Shown: positions 8,463 through 16,473 of the stretch, piece by piece | Position numbering within the stretch: position 1 is the first letter of the stretch | Layout: every line of letters begins with the position of its first letter | NCBI GenBank assembly: GCA_038002745.1 | Contig: JBBODD010000001.1 | Span: forward strand, 4,030,001 to 4,094,000 | Reading direction: 5' to 3' | DNA from: Bacillus sp. FSL H8-0547 | GTDB lineage: Bacteria; Bacillota; Bacilli; Bacillales; Bacillaceae | Length of the DNA stretch: 64,000 nt | The notes under the pieces: generated by a model | What the model saw: only the letters and a program-made list of their open reading frames with translations | Database searches by the model: none | What the model was told of the DNA's origin: nothing | Translations under genes and position numbers: made by a program

Positions 8463-9338
8463 TTATTTTATTTTAGACAGGACGGCAATAAGTTCGTTTC
8501 TTTCACTTTCAGTGAGCGCCAAAAGCGGTAGTCTGACGGGTCCGACGTCAAGGCCTCTGAGCTGAAGAGCCGTTTTCACAGGTGCAGGGCTTGGCGCTTT
8601 AAACAGCTGCTGCATAACCGGCAGCAGTTTTCTGTGAATAGCACCTGAACGCACTGTTTCACCGCTTCTGAATGCGGAGATCATCTCCTGCATTTCATTT
8701 CCGATGATATGAGATGCTACAGAGACTACCCCACTGCCTCCAATTGCAAGTGCTGGAAGAGTTAATCCGTCATCTCCTGAATAAACAGCAAAATCATCAG
8801 GCGTTGATGAAATGATTTCTGCCATCGCTTCAAGGTCGCCGCTAGCTTCTTTTACAGCAACGACATTTGGAAGTTCAGCAAGTCTTGCAATCACAGCAGG
8901 AGAAATACTGACAACCGTTCTTCCGGGAACGTTGTAGATCATAACAGGAAGTTTTGTGGATGATGCAATCGTTTTGAAATGCTGATACATGCCTTCCTGG
9001 CTTGGTTTATTATAATATGGCGCGACAAGCATGATGGCATCGGCGCCTGCTGCTTCCGCTTTTTTTGTCAGATCAATGGAGTCCTTGGTGTTATTGCTTC
9101 CTGTACCCGCAATAATAGGAATTCTGCCCCCTGCAGCCTGAACGACATGCTTCAGCAGTGCGATTTTTTCCTCAGATGTAAGAGTAGGAGATTCTCCTGT
9201 CGTTCCTGCCACAACAAGTGAATCTGACCCATTATTGATCAGGTAATCAACAAGCTGGGTAGTCTTCTGAAAATCAATGTTGCCGTTTTTGTCAAATGGT
9301 GTTGCCATGGCTGTTGAAATACTGCCAAAGTCAATCAT
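8463..9338 (-). CDS. dapA: 4-hydroxy-tetrahydrodipicolinate synthase
   Basis: Condenses pyruvate with aspartate semialdehyde, the branch step to diaminopimelate, lysine and dipicolinate. The protein has 291 aa, a normal length for a TIM-barrel DapA. Visible motifs are VVAGTTGESPTLT near residue 40, YYNKPSQEGMYQHF near 107, YNVPGRT near 135 and VAVKEASGD near 163, which carries the Schiff-base lysine. The ATG at 9338 has GAGGAG eight bases upstream; an earlier in-frame start would add 24 atypical residues. It is the last gene of dpaA-dpaB-asd-dapG-dapA and is followed by a strong terminator. Its product supplies the substrate used by DpaA/DpaB in the mother cell. Confidence 0.96.
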   Translation of the reverse strand: MIDFGSISTAMATPFDKNGNIDFQKTTQLVDYLINNGSDSLVVAGTTGESPTLTSEEKIALLKHVVQAAGGRIPIIAGTGSNNTKDSIDLTKKAEAAGADAIMLVAPYYNKPSQEGMYQHFKTIASSTKLPVMIYNVPGRTVVSISPAVIARLAELPNVVAVKEASGDLEAMAEIISSTPDDFAVYSGDDGLTLPALAIGGSGVVSVASHIIGNEMQEMISAFRSGETVRSGAIHRKLLPVMQQLFKAPSPAPVKTALQLRGLDVGPVRLPLLALTESERNELIAVLSKIK

Positions 9339-9375
9339 TGTGCCACTCCTCTTCTTCTTTCTAAGTTTCTGTCTT

Positions 9376-10590
9376 TTATTCAGACAGATCAAATGCGCTA
9401 TGCAGAGCATTCACGGCGCTGATCATATCTTCCTCTTTTACTAATACCCAAATCGTTGTATGACTATCTGCCGACTGGAGAATTTGAATGCCTTCTTCCG
9501 ACAGGGCCGTCACAATTTTCGCTGTCACTCCGGGTACTCCTGCGATGCCGGCGCCAACTGTGGAAACTTTGGCACAGTGGCGTTTAACAGCAGGGTCATA
9601 TCCCATGCTTTTCAGTATTCTTACTGCTTCATCCGTTACTTCTTCAGAAACCGTATAAATAACTGCGCTTGGTGTGATGTTGAAGAAGTCGACGCTGATG
9701 CCGGCGCGCGCCATTGCTTTGAATACTTCTGTCTGCACCTCGTACTGTCCCTCTTTTGCCGTAACGTTCAGCTGCGTCACATTCGGAACGTGGGCAATGC
9801 CGGTAATCAGCCGTTCCTGCAGGTCGCTGCCGAGCTTTTCAGAATGATGGGAGGTCACGAGTGTCCCCGGACCGGATGAGTACGTGGAGCGGATTCTGAT
9901 GGGAACCTTCGCCTGCATGGCAATTTCCACCGCTCTTGGATGGATGACCTTAGCACCCTGATAAGCAAGATTGCAGATTTCCGTATACGTGACCGTGGTC
10001 AGCGGCTTTGCGGATTCTACAATTCTTGGATCAGCCGTCATAACCCCTTCTACATCTGTAAAAATATCGATGAATTCTGCATCCAGAGCTGCTCCAAGTG
10101 CAGCTGCGGATGTGTCGCTTCCGCCTCTGCCGATTGTTGTGATGTCACCGGATTTTGCCGCTCCCTGAAAACCTGCGACGACAACCACATCGTGACGGTC
10201 AAGCTCTCTTCTCAGGCGTTCGCATTTCATGTCGAGAATTTTTGCATTTGTAAAGTCTTCATTTGTTAAAAAGCCGGCCTGCGCCCCGCTTAAAGCGGCA
10301 GCTGCAATGCCTTCTGACTTCAGCATGCTCGTGAATACCACGGAAGATATCGTTTCCCCGCATGACAGGAGCATATCCTGTTCGCGCTTTGAAATCGATG
10401 CACTGCCTCCGTAAAGCAGATTTAAAAGGGAATCTGTTGCATACGGATCACCGTTTCTGCCCATTGCCGAGACGACAACGACCACTTTATACTGCTCCTT
10501 TAACGCTTCTCTTATATGATTCAAAGCCATTTTCCGGCCGTGATCGTCTTTTACTGACGTCCCGCCGAATTTTTGTACGATCAATTTCAT
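9376..10590 (-). CDS. dapG: Aspartokinase I (diaminopimelate-sensitive type)
   Basis: Phosphorylates aspartate, the first step towards diaminopimelate, threonine and methionine. At 404 aa it has the amino-acid kinase domain (KFGGTSV at residues 7-13, GRGGSDTSAAALGAAL near 155-170) and two C-terminal ACT domains (about 270-400). B. subtilis DapG is the isoenzyme inhibited by diaminopimelate; I assign this gene to it by operon position rather than by a residue that defines feedback. The ATG start has GGGGTG upstream. It lies between asd and dapA, so all three early pathway enzymes are co-transcribed with dipicolinate synthase. Confidence 0.94.
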   Translation of the reverse strand: MKLIVQKFGGTSVKDDHGRKMALNHIREALKEQYKVVVVVSAMGRNGDPYATDSLLNLLYGGSASISKREQDMLLSCGETISSVVFTSMLKSEGIAAAALSGAQAGFLTNEDFTNAKILDMKCERLRRELDRHDVVVVAGFQGAAKSGDITTIGRGGSDTSAAALGAALDAEFIDIFTDVEGVMTADPRIVESAKPLTTVTYTEICNLAYQGAKVIHPRAVEIAMQAKVPIRIRSTYSSGPGTLVTSHHSEKLGSDLQERLITGIAHVPNVTQLNVTAKEGQYEVQTEVFKAMARAGISVDFFNITPSAVIYTVSEEVTDEAVRILKSMGYDPAVKRHCAKVSTVGAGIAGVPGVTAKIVTALSEEGIQILQSADSHTTIWVLVKEEDMISAVNALHSAFDLSE

Positions 10591-10619
10591 CCTAACACCC
10601 CGACTCTATACGTAAGAGA

Positions 10620-10650
10620 AGAGAGCAGGCATTATGTACCCTTGCTCTCT
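10620..10650 (-). terminator. Hairpin between asd and dapG, weak terminator or processing site
   Basis: AGAGAGCA and TGCTCTCT form an 8-bp perfect stem with a 15-base loop. Only CTTCTCTT follows on the minus strand, so it may trim or attenuate the operon transcript rather than end it. Confidence 0.5.
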
Positions 10651-10661
10651 CCTGAACCTTC

Positions 10662-11705
10662 TTATACTAACTTCAGCTGAACAAGGCTTTCTGCAATTTG
10701 CACAGAATTCCATGCAGCGCCTTTTAAAAGATTATCAGACACAATCCATAAATGGAAGCCGTTTGCACGGTCCGGATCTTTTCGGATACGCCCTACAAAC
10801 ACATCATTTTTGCCGACACAATCAGCAGGCATCGGATACAGCTGTGCACTTGGGTCATCCTGAAGCGTTACTCCAGGAGCTTCTTTTAAAAGCTCGCGGA
10901 TTTCAGACACTCCAACATTATCAGAATCAAGTTCAATATAGACAGATTCAGAGTGTCCGGTTTCAACCGGAATCCTTACGCATGTTGCGGCAATTTCAAG
11001 CTCCGGCATATGCATAATTTTTTTTGTTTCGTTCATCATTTTCATTTCTTCGAACGTAAATCCGTTGTCTTCGAATTTATCAATTTGCGGAATCGCATTA
11101 AACGCAATTTGAAAATGTTTTTTATCGCCTTTAACAGGAAGGATTTCCGGTGTGAAATCTTTTCCGGAAAGAATCGCCTCTGACTGTGTTTTCAGCTCTT
11201 CAATCGCAGCAGCGCCTGATCCTGAAACTGCCTGGTAAGTGGATACGATTACTTTGTTTAATCCGTGAGCTTTTCTCAGCGGCTCAAGCGCAGCAACCAT
11301 TTGAATCGTTGAGCAGTTCGGATTAGCGATAATGCCTTTATGCGATTTTAAGTCTTCTTCGTTTACTTCAGGCACAACAAGAGGAACGTCCTGAGCCATG
11401 CGGAATGCGCTCGTATTGTCCACAACGATTGCACCATGCTTCACAGCTTCAGGAGCAAAGATTTTGGAAATGCTTCCGCCAGCGCTGAAAAGAGCAATTT
11501 GAACTCCTTTAAACTTTTCGGGAGATGCAGCCTGAACAATATGTTCTTCTCCTCTAAAGAGGACTTTTTTGCCTGCAGACCGTTCTGACGACAGCAGCGT
11601 CAGCTTTGATACCGGAAAGTTCCGTTCTTCAAGCGTTTTTAGCATTTGCTGGCCTACAGCGCCTGTTGCACCGAGGACAGCAACGTGATAACCATTTGTA
11701 CTCAT
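10662..11705 (-). CDS. asd: Aspartate-semialdehyde dehydrogenase
   Basis: NADPH-dependent reduction of aspartyl phosphate to aspartate semialdehyde, 347 aa. The N-terminal nucleotide-binding fold shows VAVLGATGAVGQQML (about residues 8-22). The active-site cysteine is in ANPNCSTIQM near 130, and the C-terminal domain has IPVETGHSESVYIELD near 240, with the conserved active-site histidine. The start is ATG at 11705, about nine bases after AAGGGG. The gene before it in transcription is dpaB and the next is dapG. Its product feeds both the cell-wall diaminopimelate branch and dipicolinate. Confidence 0.96.
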   Translation of the reverse strand: MSTNGYHVAVLGATGAVGQQMLKTLEERNFPVSKLTLLSSERSAGKKVLFRGEEHIVQAASPEKFKGVQIALFSAGGSISKIFAPEAVKHGAIVVDNTSAFRMAQDVPLVVPEVNEEDLKSHKGIIANPNCSTIQMVAALEPLRKAHGLNKVIVSTYQAVSGSGAAAIEELKTQSEAILSGKDFTPEILPVKGDKKHFQIAFNAIPQIDKFEDNGFTFEEMKMMNETKKIMHMPELEIAATCVRIPVETGHSESVYIELDSDNVGVSEIRELLKEAPGVTLQDDPSAQLYPMPADCVGKNDVFVGRIRKDPDRANGFHLWIVSDNLLKGAAWNSVQIAESLVQLKLV

Positions 11706-11843
11706 CAATCATAGCCCCTTCCGCGAATATCCGGCGGTTTCCGGAATAACTTCATATCATATTGTGTATTAGTTTATCATAGACCAGGTGTATGCATTAT
11801 ACAACCATGATTTTTCTTGCCTTCTATTCTAGCAGGAAGAGGC

Positions 11844-12443
11844 TTATTCGTCATCCCGGAATTTTTCAATAATGACCGGCTGAAACTGTGTATGCTCAAG
11901 TGCTGCCTCTACTGTTTCCAAAAGCAGATCCATTTTAGCAACAAGCGAGTTAGGCTTTTGAAATGGTGCATCCTGGCCGAACGGTATAAAAAAAATATTT
12001 TTGGCAGCCATCAGCTTCATTAAATTTGCACCGTTCAGTCCAAGACCGTCATTTGTTGAAATGCCGAGAACAACCGGTTTATGATTTCTGAGAGTTGCTT
12101 TTGCCGCCATAAGGACAGGAGATTCTGTCATTGCATTTGCGAGTTTGCTCATGGAATTGCCTGTCATCGGCGCGACAACCATGCAGTCCAGAGGAATCTT
12201 CGGGCCAAGTGGCTCAGCTCCTAAAATGGAATCAATGGCTTTGTGGCCTGTAAGCTCCTCGATTTTTTTAATCCACTCGGCTCCCTCGCCAAATCTTGTA
12301 TTTGTCATTTTTACCGTGTTAGTAACGACCGGCATCACATCCGCCCCCTCGTCAATCAGCCGTTTTATCTGCGGAAAAACAGCGTCATAGGTACAGTGTG
12401 AACCAGTCAGGCCGAATCCGATCCGTTTGCCTTGTACTTTCAT
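11844..12443 (-). CDS. dpaB: Dipicolinate synthase subunit B (flavoprotein-like)
   Basis: Subunit B (SpoVFB) of the enzyme that makes dipicolinic acid in the mother cell late in sporulation; 199 aa. It has a flavoprotein (HFCD-like) fold: GKRIGFGLTGSHCTYDAVFPQI near the start, PVVTNTVKMTNTRFG near 40, and VVAPMTGNSMSKLANAMTESPVLMAAKATLRN (about 92-122), the usual nucleotide-binding part. Its start overlaps the dpaA stop by four bases (ATGA), which suggests equimolar translation. In B. subtilis this operon is read by sigma-K; a clear sigma-K promoter upstream of dpaA is not certain here. Confidence 0.95.
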   Translation of the reverse strand: MKVQGKRIGFGLTGSHCTYDAVFPQIKRLIDEGADVMPVVTNTVKMTNTRFGEGAEWIKKIEELTGHKAIDSILGAEPLGPKIPLDCMVVAPMTGNSMSKLANAMTESPVLMAAKATLRNHKPVVLGISTNDGLGLNGANLMKLMAAKNIFFIPFGQDAPFQKPNSLVAKMDLLLETVEAALEHTQFQPVIIEKFRDDE

Positions 12444-13342
12444 GATGATGGCCCCTTTCGTTTAGAAAACTCCTCTAAAAGCAATGATGCGAGGACGTTC
12501 GCAACAATCTGACCGGCTGTTTTTGGGGCGACAATCCCCGGAAGTCCCGGTGCAAGCAGTGCTTTAATGCCTCTTTTCTCAGCATATTTAAAATCCGTGC
12601 CGCCCGGCTTTGAAGCAAGGTCGATGATCAGTGTGTGAGGAGGCATCTTTGAAATTACTTTTGCCGTCACGATCTGATGGGGAATCGTATTGATGCAAAT
12701 ATCGGCATCTGTTACTTCCTTCTCCAGATCTTCAAGCTTAAAGGACTGCAGCCCCATTTCAATAATTCGTGCAATGTGCGATGATTTTCTGGCTCCGACT
12801 TTTACTTTAGCCCCCAAAGCTGAAAATGTCCGTGCTACACTCATGCCTACGCGTCCGAGTCCGAGAACGGCTATTTTCGAACCGTGAATGGTAAAATCCG
12901 TGTGCTGTATGGCCATCATGATGGTTCCTTCTACGGTAGGAATGGAATTATAAATGGCCACATCATCCCGTTCAAACAGCTGAACCAGCTCTCTTTTCGT
13001 ATCCTGAATTATTCCGTTTAAGTATGAATTGCTGATGCCGGAATAAATGACGCAGTGCGGAGGCGTCCTTGCAATAAGCTCCTCCGTCAGCACGACTTCT
13101 TCATTAGAGAAAATGGTATCGACATGGCCTTCAAGGTTTGTTCCGGGAACAGGCAAAATGATCACATCTATTTCTTCAAACCGCAGTTCGGCAAGCTTAA
13201 GCTTTGCGGCACCGGTAAAGCCATGGTCCAGCTGATCAAAACCGATTAAAAACAGTTTTGCATCCAGTTCTGTAAGCTTTCTGATCACCTCAAGCTGCCG
13301 GGCATCTCCCCCAATGACTGCTATATTAAGTCCTGTTAACAT
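12440..13342 (-). CDS. dpaA: Dipicolinate synthase subunit A
   Basis: Subunit A (SpoVFA), a 300-aa dehydrogenase-like protein that with DpaB oxidises the dihydrodipicolinate-pathway intermediate to dipicolinic acid for the spore core. It has an N-terminal domain (NIAVIGGDARQLEVIRKL, residues 6-23) and a central Rossmann motif AVLGLGRVGMSVARTFSALGAKVKV (about 158-182). The C-terminal LIDLASKPGGTDF and LAPGLPGIVAPKTAGQI segments are typical of the family. The start is ATG with AAAGGG five bases upstream. It is the first gene of the dpa-asd-dapG-dapA operon, about 140 bases downstream of the ymxH terminator. Confidence 0.96.
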   Translation of the reverse strand: MLTGLNIAVIGGDARQLEVIRKLTELDAKLFLIGFDQLDHGFTGAAKLKLAELRFEEIDVIILPVPGTNLEGHVDTIFSNEEVVLTEELIARTPPHCVIYSGISNSYLNGIIQDTKRELVQLFERDDVAIYNSIPTVEGTIMMAIQHTDFTIHGSKIAVLGLGRVGMSVARTFSALGAKVKVGARKSSHIARIIEMGLQSFKLEDLEKEVTDADICINTIPHQIVTAKVISKMPPHTLIIDLASKPGGTDFKYAEKRGIKALLAPGLPGIVAPKTAGQIVANVLASLLLEEFSKRKGPSS

Positions 13343-13478
13343 ACGACCCTTTCACCTACTTTTTCGCGATGTCTATATTCAAATAAATAAACTCATAGTG
13401 AACTTACTTAAGCATCTTATGTCAAAACGCCATGCAGGGTGATAGTCTTAGGAGCATTAATTGGCGGCCTGAACGCAT

Positions 13479-13510
13479 AAAAAAAAGCGATCTGCAGCGA
13501 TCGCTTTTAC
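13479..13510 (-). terminator. Rho-independent terminator of ymxH
   Basis: AAAAGCGATC / GATCGCTTTT form a 10-bp stem with a short loop and a T-run of eight on the minus strand. It overlaps the ymxH stop codon. Confidence 0.85.
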
Positions 13511-13764
13511 TCAAGAAGCTTAATCTGATGATCTTCTATGTCCAGAATGATCATATCTGAGCCAATCTTTTTAATGTGGGTCCACGGAACTCTTATTTCG
13601 TCACCTTGTTTTCTGAATCCGAACCATTTTACAGACGGAATCACAAGGGCGGTTATTTGTCCGGTTTTTTCATTGATTTCAAGATCGGTCTGCCCCAGAA
13701 TGCCGAGTCTTTCCGCCCTCTTAACATCGACGATCTCTTTTCCGCTCAGCTCGCTCAGTCTCAT
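13507..13764 (-). CDS. ymxH: YlmC/YmxH-family PRC-barrel protein
   Basis: An 85-aa protein with a single PRC-barrel-like domain: MRLSELSGKEIVDVKRAERLG at the start and LEINEKTGQITALVIPS in the middle. Members occur beside sporulation genes in spore formers, and B. subtilis carries ymxH in exactly this place between mlpA and dpaA. The upstream ribosome site is AAGGGGG, rather distant at about 11 bases. No enzymatic residues are visible and the function is not established. It is bracketed by terminators on both sides, so it is probably its own transcript. Confidence 0.85.
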   Translation of the reverse strand: MRLSELSGKEIVDVKRAERLGILGQTDLEINEKTGQITALVIPSVKWFGFRKQGDEIRVPWTHIKKIGSDMIILDIEDHQIKLLE

Positions 13765-13803
13765 GTTCAGGAAGCCCCCTTTTTAACATATATATCCCCG
13801 CAC

Positions 13804-13833
13804 ACAAAAAAAAGACCTGCTTTAAAGGCAGGT
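13804..13833 (-). terminator. Rho-independent terminator of mlpA
   Basis: On the minus strand GACCTGCC-TTTAAA-GCAGGTC is followed by eight T residues, nine bases beyond the mlpA stop. Confidence 0.88.
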
Positions 13834-13841
13834 CCGGGAAG

Positions 13842-15080
13842 TTAACGAAGAGAAGACGGAAGCTTTCCGTCAGGGCTTATGAGCGCAACGGAATACTCAT
13901 CTGTAAACAGCTGTTTTGCAAGAGCATTTACGTTATCAGCTGTTACTTCATTAATTTTTTCAATCATTTCATCCAAGCTTCTGTGGCGTCCGAGAAGGAG
14001 CTCGTTTTTGCCGTTTCGGCTCATGCGGCTGTTTGTGCTTTCAAGACTGAGCATGAGGTTGCCCTTCATCTGCTCTATGCTGTTTGTCAGCTCTTTTTGC
14101 GTAATGCCGTCTCTTTTAAGGACCTCAAGCGTTTCCTGAATGGTTTCAAACAGGACGTCAAGCTGCGCCCGGCCCGTGCCTCCATAAATGGTCAGCATTC
14201 CATTATCCTGATAGGATGAATGGTATGAGAACACGGAGTATGCGAGACCTTTTTGCTCTCTTACATCCTGGAAGAGTCTCGAGCTCATGCTGCCTCCAAG
14301 CACGTTGTTCAGCACGATCAGGTCATAAATCTTTTCATGTCCGACCTGAAGACCGTCAAAACCGATGCAAAGGTGAGCCTGCTCGGTATCTTTTTTACGT
14401 GCTAGTTTCTCGGTCATAAAGGCAGGAGCTGATATTTCAGTTCCTTTTTTCGATGTTTCAAATGATCCGAACTGTTTTTCAACTTCTTTAATGAAGCTCT
14501 CAGAAATATTTCCGGCAACAGAAATGACCACATTTTCAGGAGTATAGTATTGCTCCATATAGTCTCTTAATGTGTCGCTCTCAAACTTTGCAAGGGTTTC
14601 TTCCGTTCCGAGAATCGGATATCCCAGGGGATGATTGCCGTAGGTAGCCCTGCTGAGAAGGTCGTGAACGATATCATCAGGCGTATCTTCATACATTTTA
14701 ATTTCTTCATAAACGACGTTTTTCTCTTTTTTAAGTTCAATCTCATCAAAAGTGGAGTTGAAAAACATGTCAGAAAGAACTTCAAGCGCGAAATCAGAAT
14801 GCTCATCAAGCACTTTGGCGTAATAACAGGTGTATTCTTTAGAAGTAAAAGCGTTTACCTGCCCGCCGATGCTGTCAAAGGATTCAGCAATTTCCCGTGC
14901 TGATCTTGTTTTTGTCCCTTTAAAGAACATGTGCTCCAGAAAGTGTGAAATGCCGTTGTTTTTTTCATTTTCATTTCTTGATCCCGTGCCGATCCAAACC
15001 CCTATTGCAACTGATCTCACATGGGGAATATTTTCGAGCACAACTCTTACGCCGTTTTGGCATGTATATTTTTTTATCAA
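13842..15080 (-). CDS. mlpA: Zinc peptidase of the M16 family (MlpA/YmxG)
   Basis: Processing-peptidase-like protein of 412 aa. The inverted zinc motif HFLEH (about residues 49-53) and the downstream glutamate in VYEEIKMYEDTPDD (about 125-138) are intact, so an active metallopeptidase is likely. The second M16 domain spans about 200-400 and includes the RLFQDVREQKGLAYS segment. B. subtilis MlpA was linked to control of the extracellular protease AprE. I chose a TTG start at 15080 because AGGAGG lies seven bases before it; the ATG at 15107 has no site. It follows ylxY closely. Confidence 0.92.
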   Translation of the reverse strand: MIKKYTCQNGVRVVLENIPHVRSVAIGVWIGTGSRNENEKNNGISHFLEHMFFKGTKTRSAREIAESFDSIGGQVNAFTSKEYTCYYAKVLDEHSDFALEVLSDMFFNSTFDEIELKKEKNVVYEEIKMYEDTPDDIVHDLLSRATYGNHPLGYPILGTEETLAKFESDTLRDYMEQYYTPENVVISVAGNISESFIKEVEKQFGSFETSKKGTEISAPAFMTEKLARKKDTEQAHLCIGFDGLQVGHEKIYDLIVLNNVLGGSMSSRLFQDVREQKGLAYSVFSYHSSYQDNGMLTIYGGTGRAQLDVLFETIQETLEVLKRDGITQKELTNSIEQMKGNLMLSLESTNSRMSRNGKNELLLGRHRSLDEMIEKINEVTADNVNALAKQLFTDEYSVALISPDGKLPSSLR

Positions 15081-15134
15081 GCTTGTTCCTCCTATCAATG
15101 CTTCCAAGGATCCGCATTATGCACTCCTCTGTCA

Positions 15135-16094
15135 TCATTCCGGTGCCGGCATCCGCTTTTCGTCCATCAGCATCGTTACATTTCCAAAACTGTAGCCCTT
15201 TTGCTTAATGGATGTGATCAGCGTTTCCAGGCTGTTTGAAGAAGATTCTGTCGGGTGCATGAGAATCATAGCCCCATTATGGACTTTTTTCATGACACGT
15301 TCAACTAAAACATTCGGCGCAGGCTTTTGCCAGTCAATCGTATCTACGGTCCAGAGGACGGTTTTCATGTTATATTCTGCGGCGGCTGCAATGGTTTCCT
15401 GCCTGAAGCTTCCGCTTGGAGGCGCAAACCAGACAGGCTGTTTTCCTGTCTGCCCTTTGATGATTTCATTAGTCCTTGCTATCTGCCTCTTCATTTCGCC
15501 TGAAGTAAGTCTGGCCATATCAGGATGGGAATAGGAATGGTTGCCGATGTCATGGCCTCCGGCTGAAATTTGTGCGACCAGGTCAGGATTCTGTTCAGCC
15601 CATTTTCCTTCGAGAAAAAAAGAAGCTTTAACCCCATGCTTTTTTAAAACGCGCAGCATGTCCGGCAAGTATTCATTTCCCCATGCAACGTTAATTAGAA
15701 AAGCAACCATCGGATTATCCGGATGGCCTCTGTAAATAGGCGCTGGAGGCAGATCGTTCAAGTGAACCCGGGGGCTGACTTGTTTATAAACAAGAAGCTT
15801 TTCATCAAAGACGCCATTTTTTTTCATTTTCCGGTACGAGGCTTCTGCATCTACAGACAGCCCGTTATAGCCCGGTGTAGCTTTCCAGACGGTATGTATG
15901 ACTGCATCCTGGGCAGGCTTTTCATAGTCTTTTATTTTGGCTGCAATCGTTTCATACAATTCATCCTGCTGCTTAACAGCAGCGACGTTTTCCTGTTTCA
16001 TCGTCGCTACATATGCAGACGTAAGCGGATTCTGTATGACAGCTGCTGTCAGCAGCATCAGCATGACTATCCCAAGCAAACGGAACCTCTTCAT
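15135..16094 (-). CDS. ylxY: YlxY-type polysaccharide deacetylase-like protein with altered active site
   Basis: An exported or membrane-anchored protein of 319 aa with an N-terminal hydrophobic segment (about residues 6-26) and a carbohydrate esterase 4 (NodB) domain (about 125-305). The metal-binding histidines are in GNHSYSHPDM, and FAPPSGSFR, TVDTIDW and GAMILMHPT are conserved. The first motif, normally TFDDG with the catalytic Asp, reads FLINVAWGNEY here. As I recall, B. subtilis YlxY has the same replacement, so it is a family trait and not a local mutation. Deacetylase activity is therefore doubtful. Upstream of mlpA; the region between it and pnp holds hairpin repeats. Confidence 0.88.
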   Translation of the reverse strand: MKRFRLLGIVMLMLLTAAVIQNPLTSAYVATMKQENVAAVKQQDELYETIAAKIKDYEKPAQDAVIHTVWKATPGYNGLSVDAEASYRKMKKNGVFDEKLLVYKQVSPRVHLNDLPPAPIYRGHPDNPMVAFLINVAWGNEYLPDMLRVLKKHGVKASFFLEGKWAEQNPDLVAQISAGGHDIGNHSYSHPDMARLTSGEMKRQIARTNEIIKGQTGKQPVWFAPPSGSFRQETIAAAAEYNMKTVLWTVDTIDWQKPAPNVLVERVMKKVHNGAMILMHPTESSSNSLETLITSIKQKGYSFGNVTMLMDEKRMPAPE

Positions 16095-16145
16095 GTTTGT
16101 CTTCCCCCTTTTTACTAGAAAGTATGTATGAGGGGGACTAGGTAG

Positions 16146-16268
16146 ACCAGAAAAGCGGAATCGCCTTGCTCAGCTCCGAAGGACAGAAAAGGATCCGATG
16201 AAAAAAGCCGGTTTTGCTTTTTACATCGGAGCCGTTCTGGCCGAGGAGCTAGGCGATGAAGCTGGACA
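16146..16268. repeat. Long-hairpin dispersed element, copy A
   Basis: About 123 bp, bounded by CCAGAAAAGCGGAATCGCC and GGCGATGAAGCTGGACA. Stems: CCAG with CTGG at the base; TCGCC..AGCTCC with GGAGCT.GGCGA; GGACAGAA..GGATCCGATG with CATCGGA.CCGTTCTGGCC; and AAAAAGC..GCTTTTT at the tip. The next copy follows with no gap. Confidence 0.82.
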
Positions 16269-16389
16269 CCAGAAAAGCGGAATCGCTCGTTTAGCTCCGG
16301 GAGTCAGATAAGAATCCGGATGAAAAGTCCGGGTTTGACTTTTTAGCCGGATTTGTTCTGACAGAGGAGTTGAGCGATGGAGCTGGACA
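16269..16389. repeat. Long-hairpin dispersed element, copy B
   Basis: About 121 bp with the same ends as copy A. Stems: ATCGCTC..AGCTCC with GGAGTTGAGCGAT; GTCAGATAAGAATCCGG with CCGGATTTGTTCTGAC; AAAAGTC with GACTTTT at the tip. Against copies A and C the stem bases differ in pairs, which supports a maintained fold. Confidence 0.82.
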
Positions 16390-16437
16390 ATACGAAAAGC
16401 GGAATCACGCTTTTTGGCACTTTTAAGCCAAAAAGCA
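16390..16437. repeat. Shortened third element next to the pnp terminator
   Basis: It begins with the shared end GAAAAGCGGAATCACG and then goes straight into GCTTTTTGGC-loop-GCCAAAAAGC, a 10-bp stem. It looks like an element reduced to its outer end and a tip hairpin. Confidence 0.55.
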
Positions 16438-16441
16438 AAAA

Positions 16442-16469
16442 GAAGCCAGACTCGATATTCTGGCTTCTA
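16442..16469 (-). terminator. Rho-independent terminator of pnp
   Basis: AGAAGCCAGA / TCTGGCTTCT form a 10-bp stem with an 8-base loop, five bases past the pnp stop. The minus strand continues with TTTTTGC. Confidence 0.85.
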
Positions 16470-16473
16470 CACG

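Larger units (their letters stand above)
16095..16473. other. Gap between pnp and ylxY, occupied by hairpin repeats
   Basis: This 379-base stretch contains the ylxY ribosome site (about 16100-16108), two full long-hairpin elements in tandem (16146-16268 and 16269-16389), a third shortened one (16390-16437) and the pnp terminator (16442-16469). No open frame here resembles a protein I know. Confidence 0.85.

Noticed and set aside
13343-13478. Sigma-K promoter of the dpa operon
   Set aside because: A CATAAGAT sequence on the minus strand resembles a -10 box, but it is about 80 bases upstream and the -35 AC is not distinctive; too weak to annotate.
16146-16437. Insertion sequence or transposon remnant
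   Set aside because: There is no transposase fragment; the palindromic copies look like short non-autonomous hairpin repeats.
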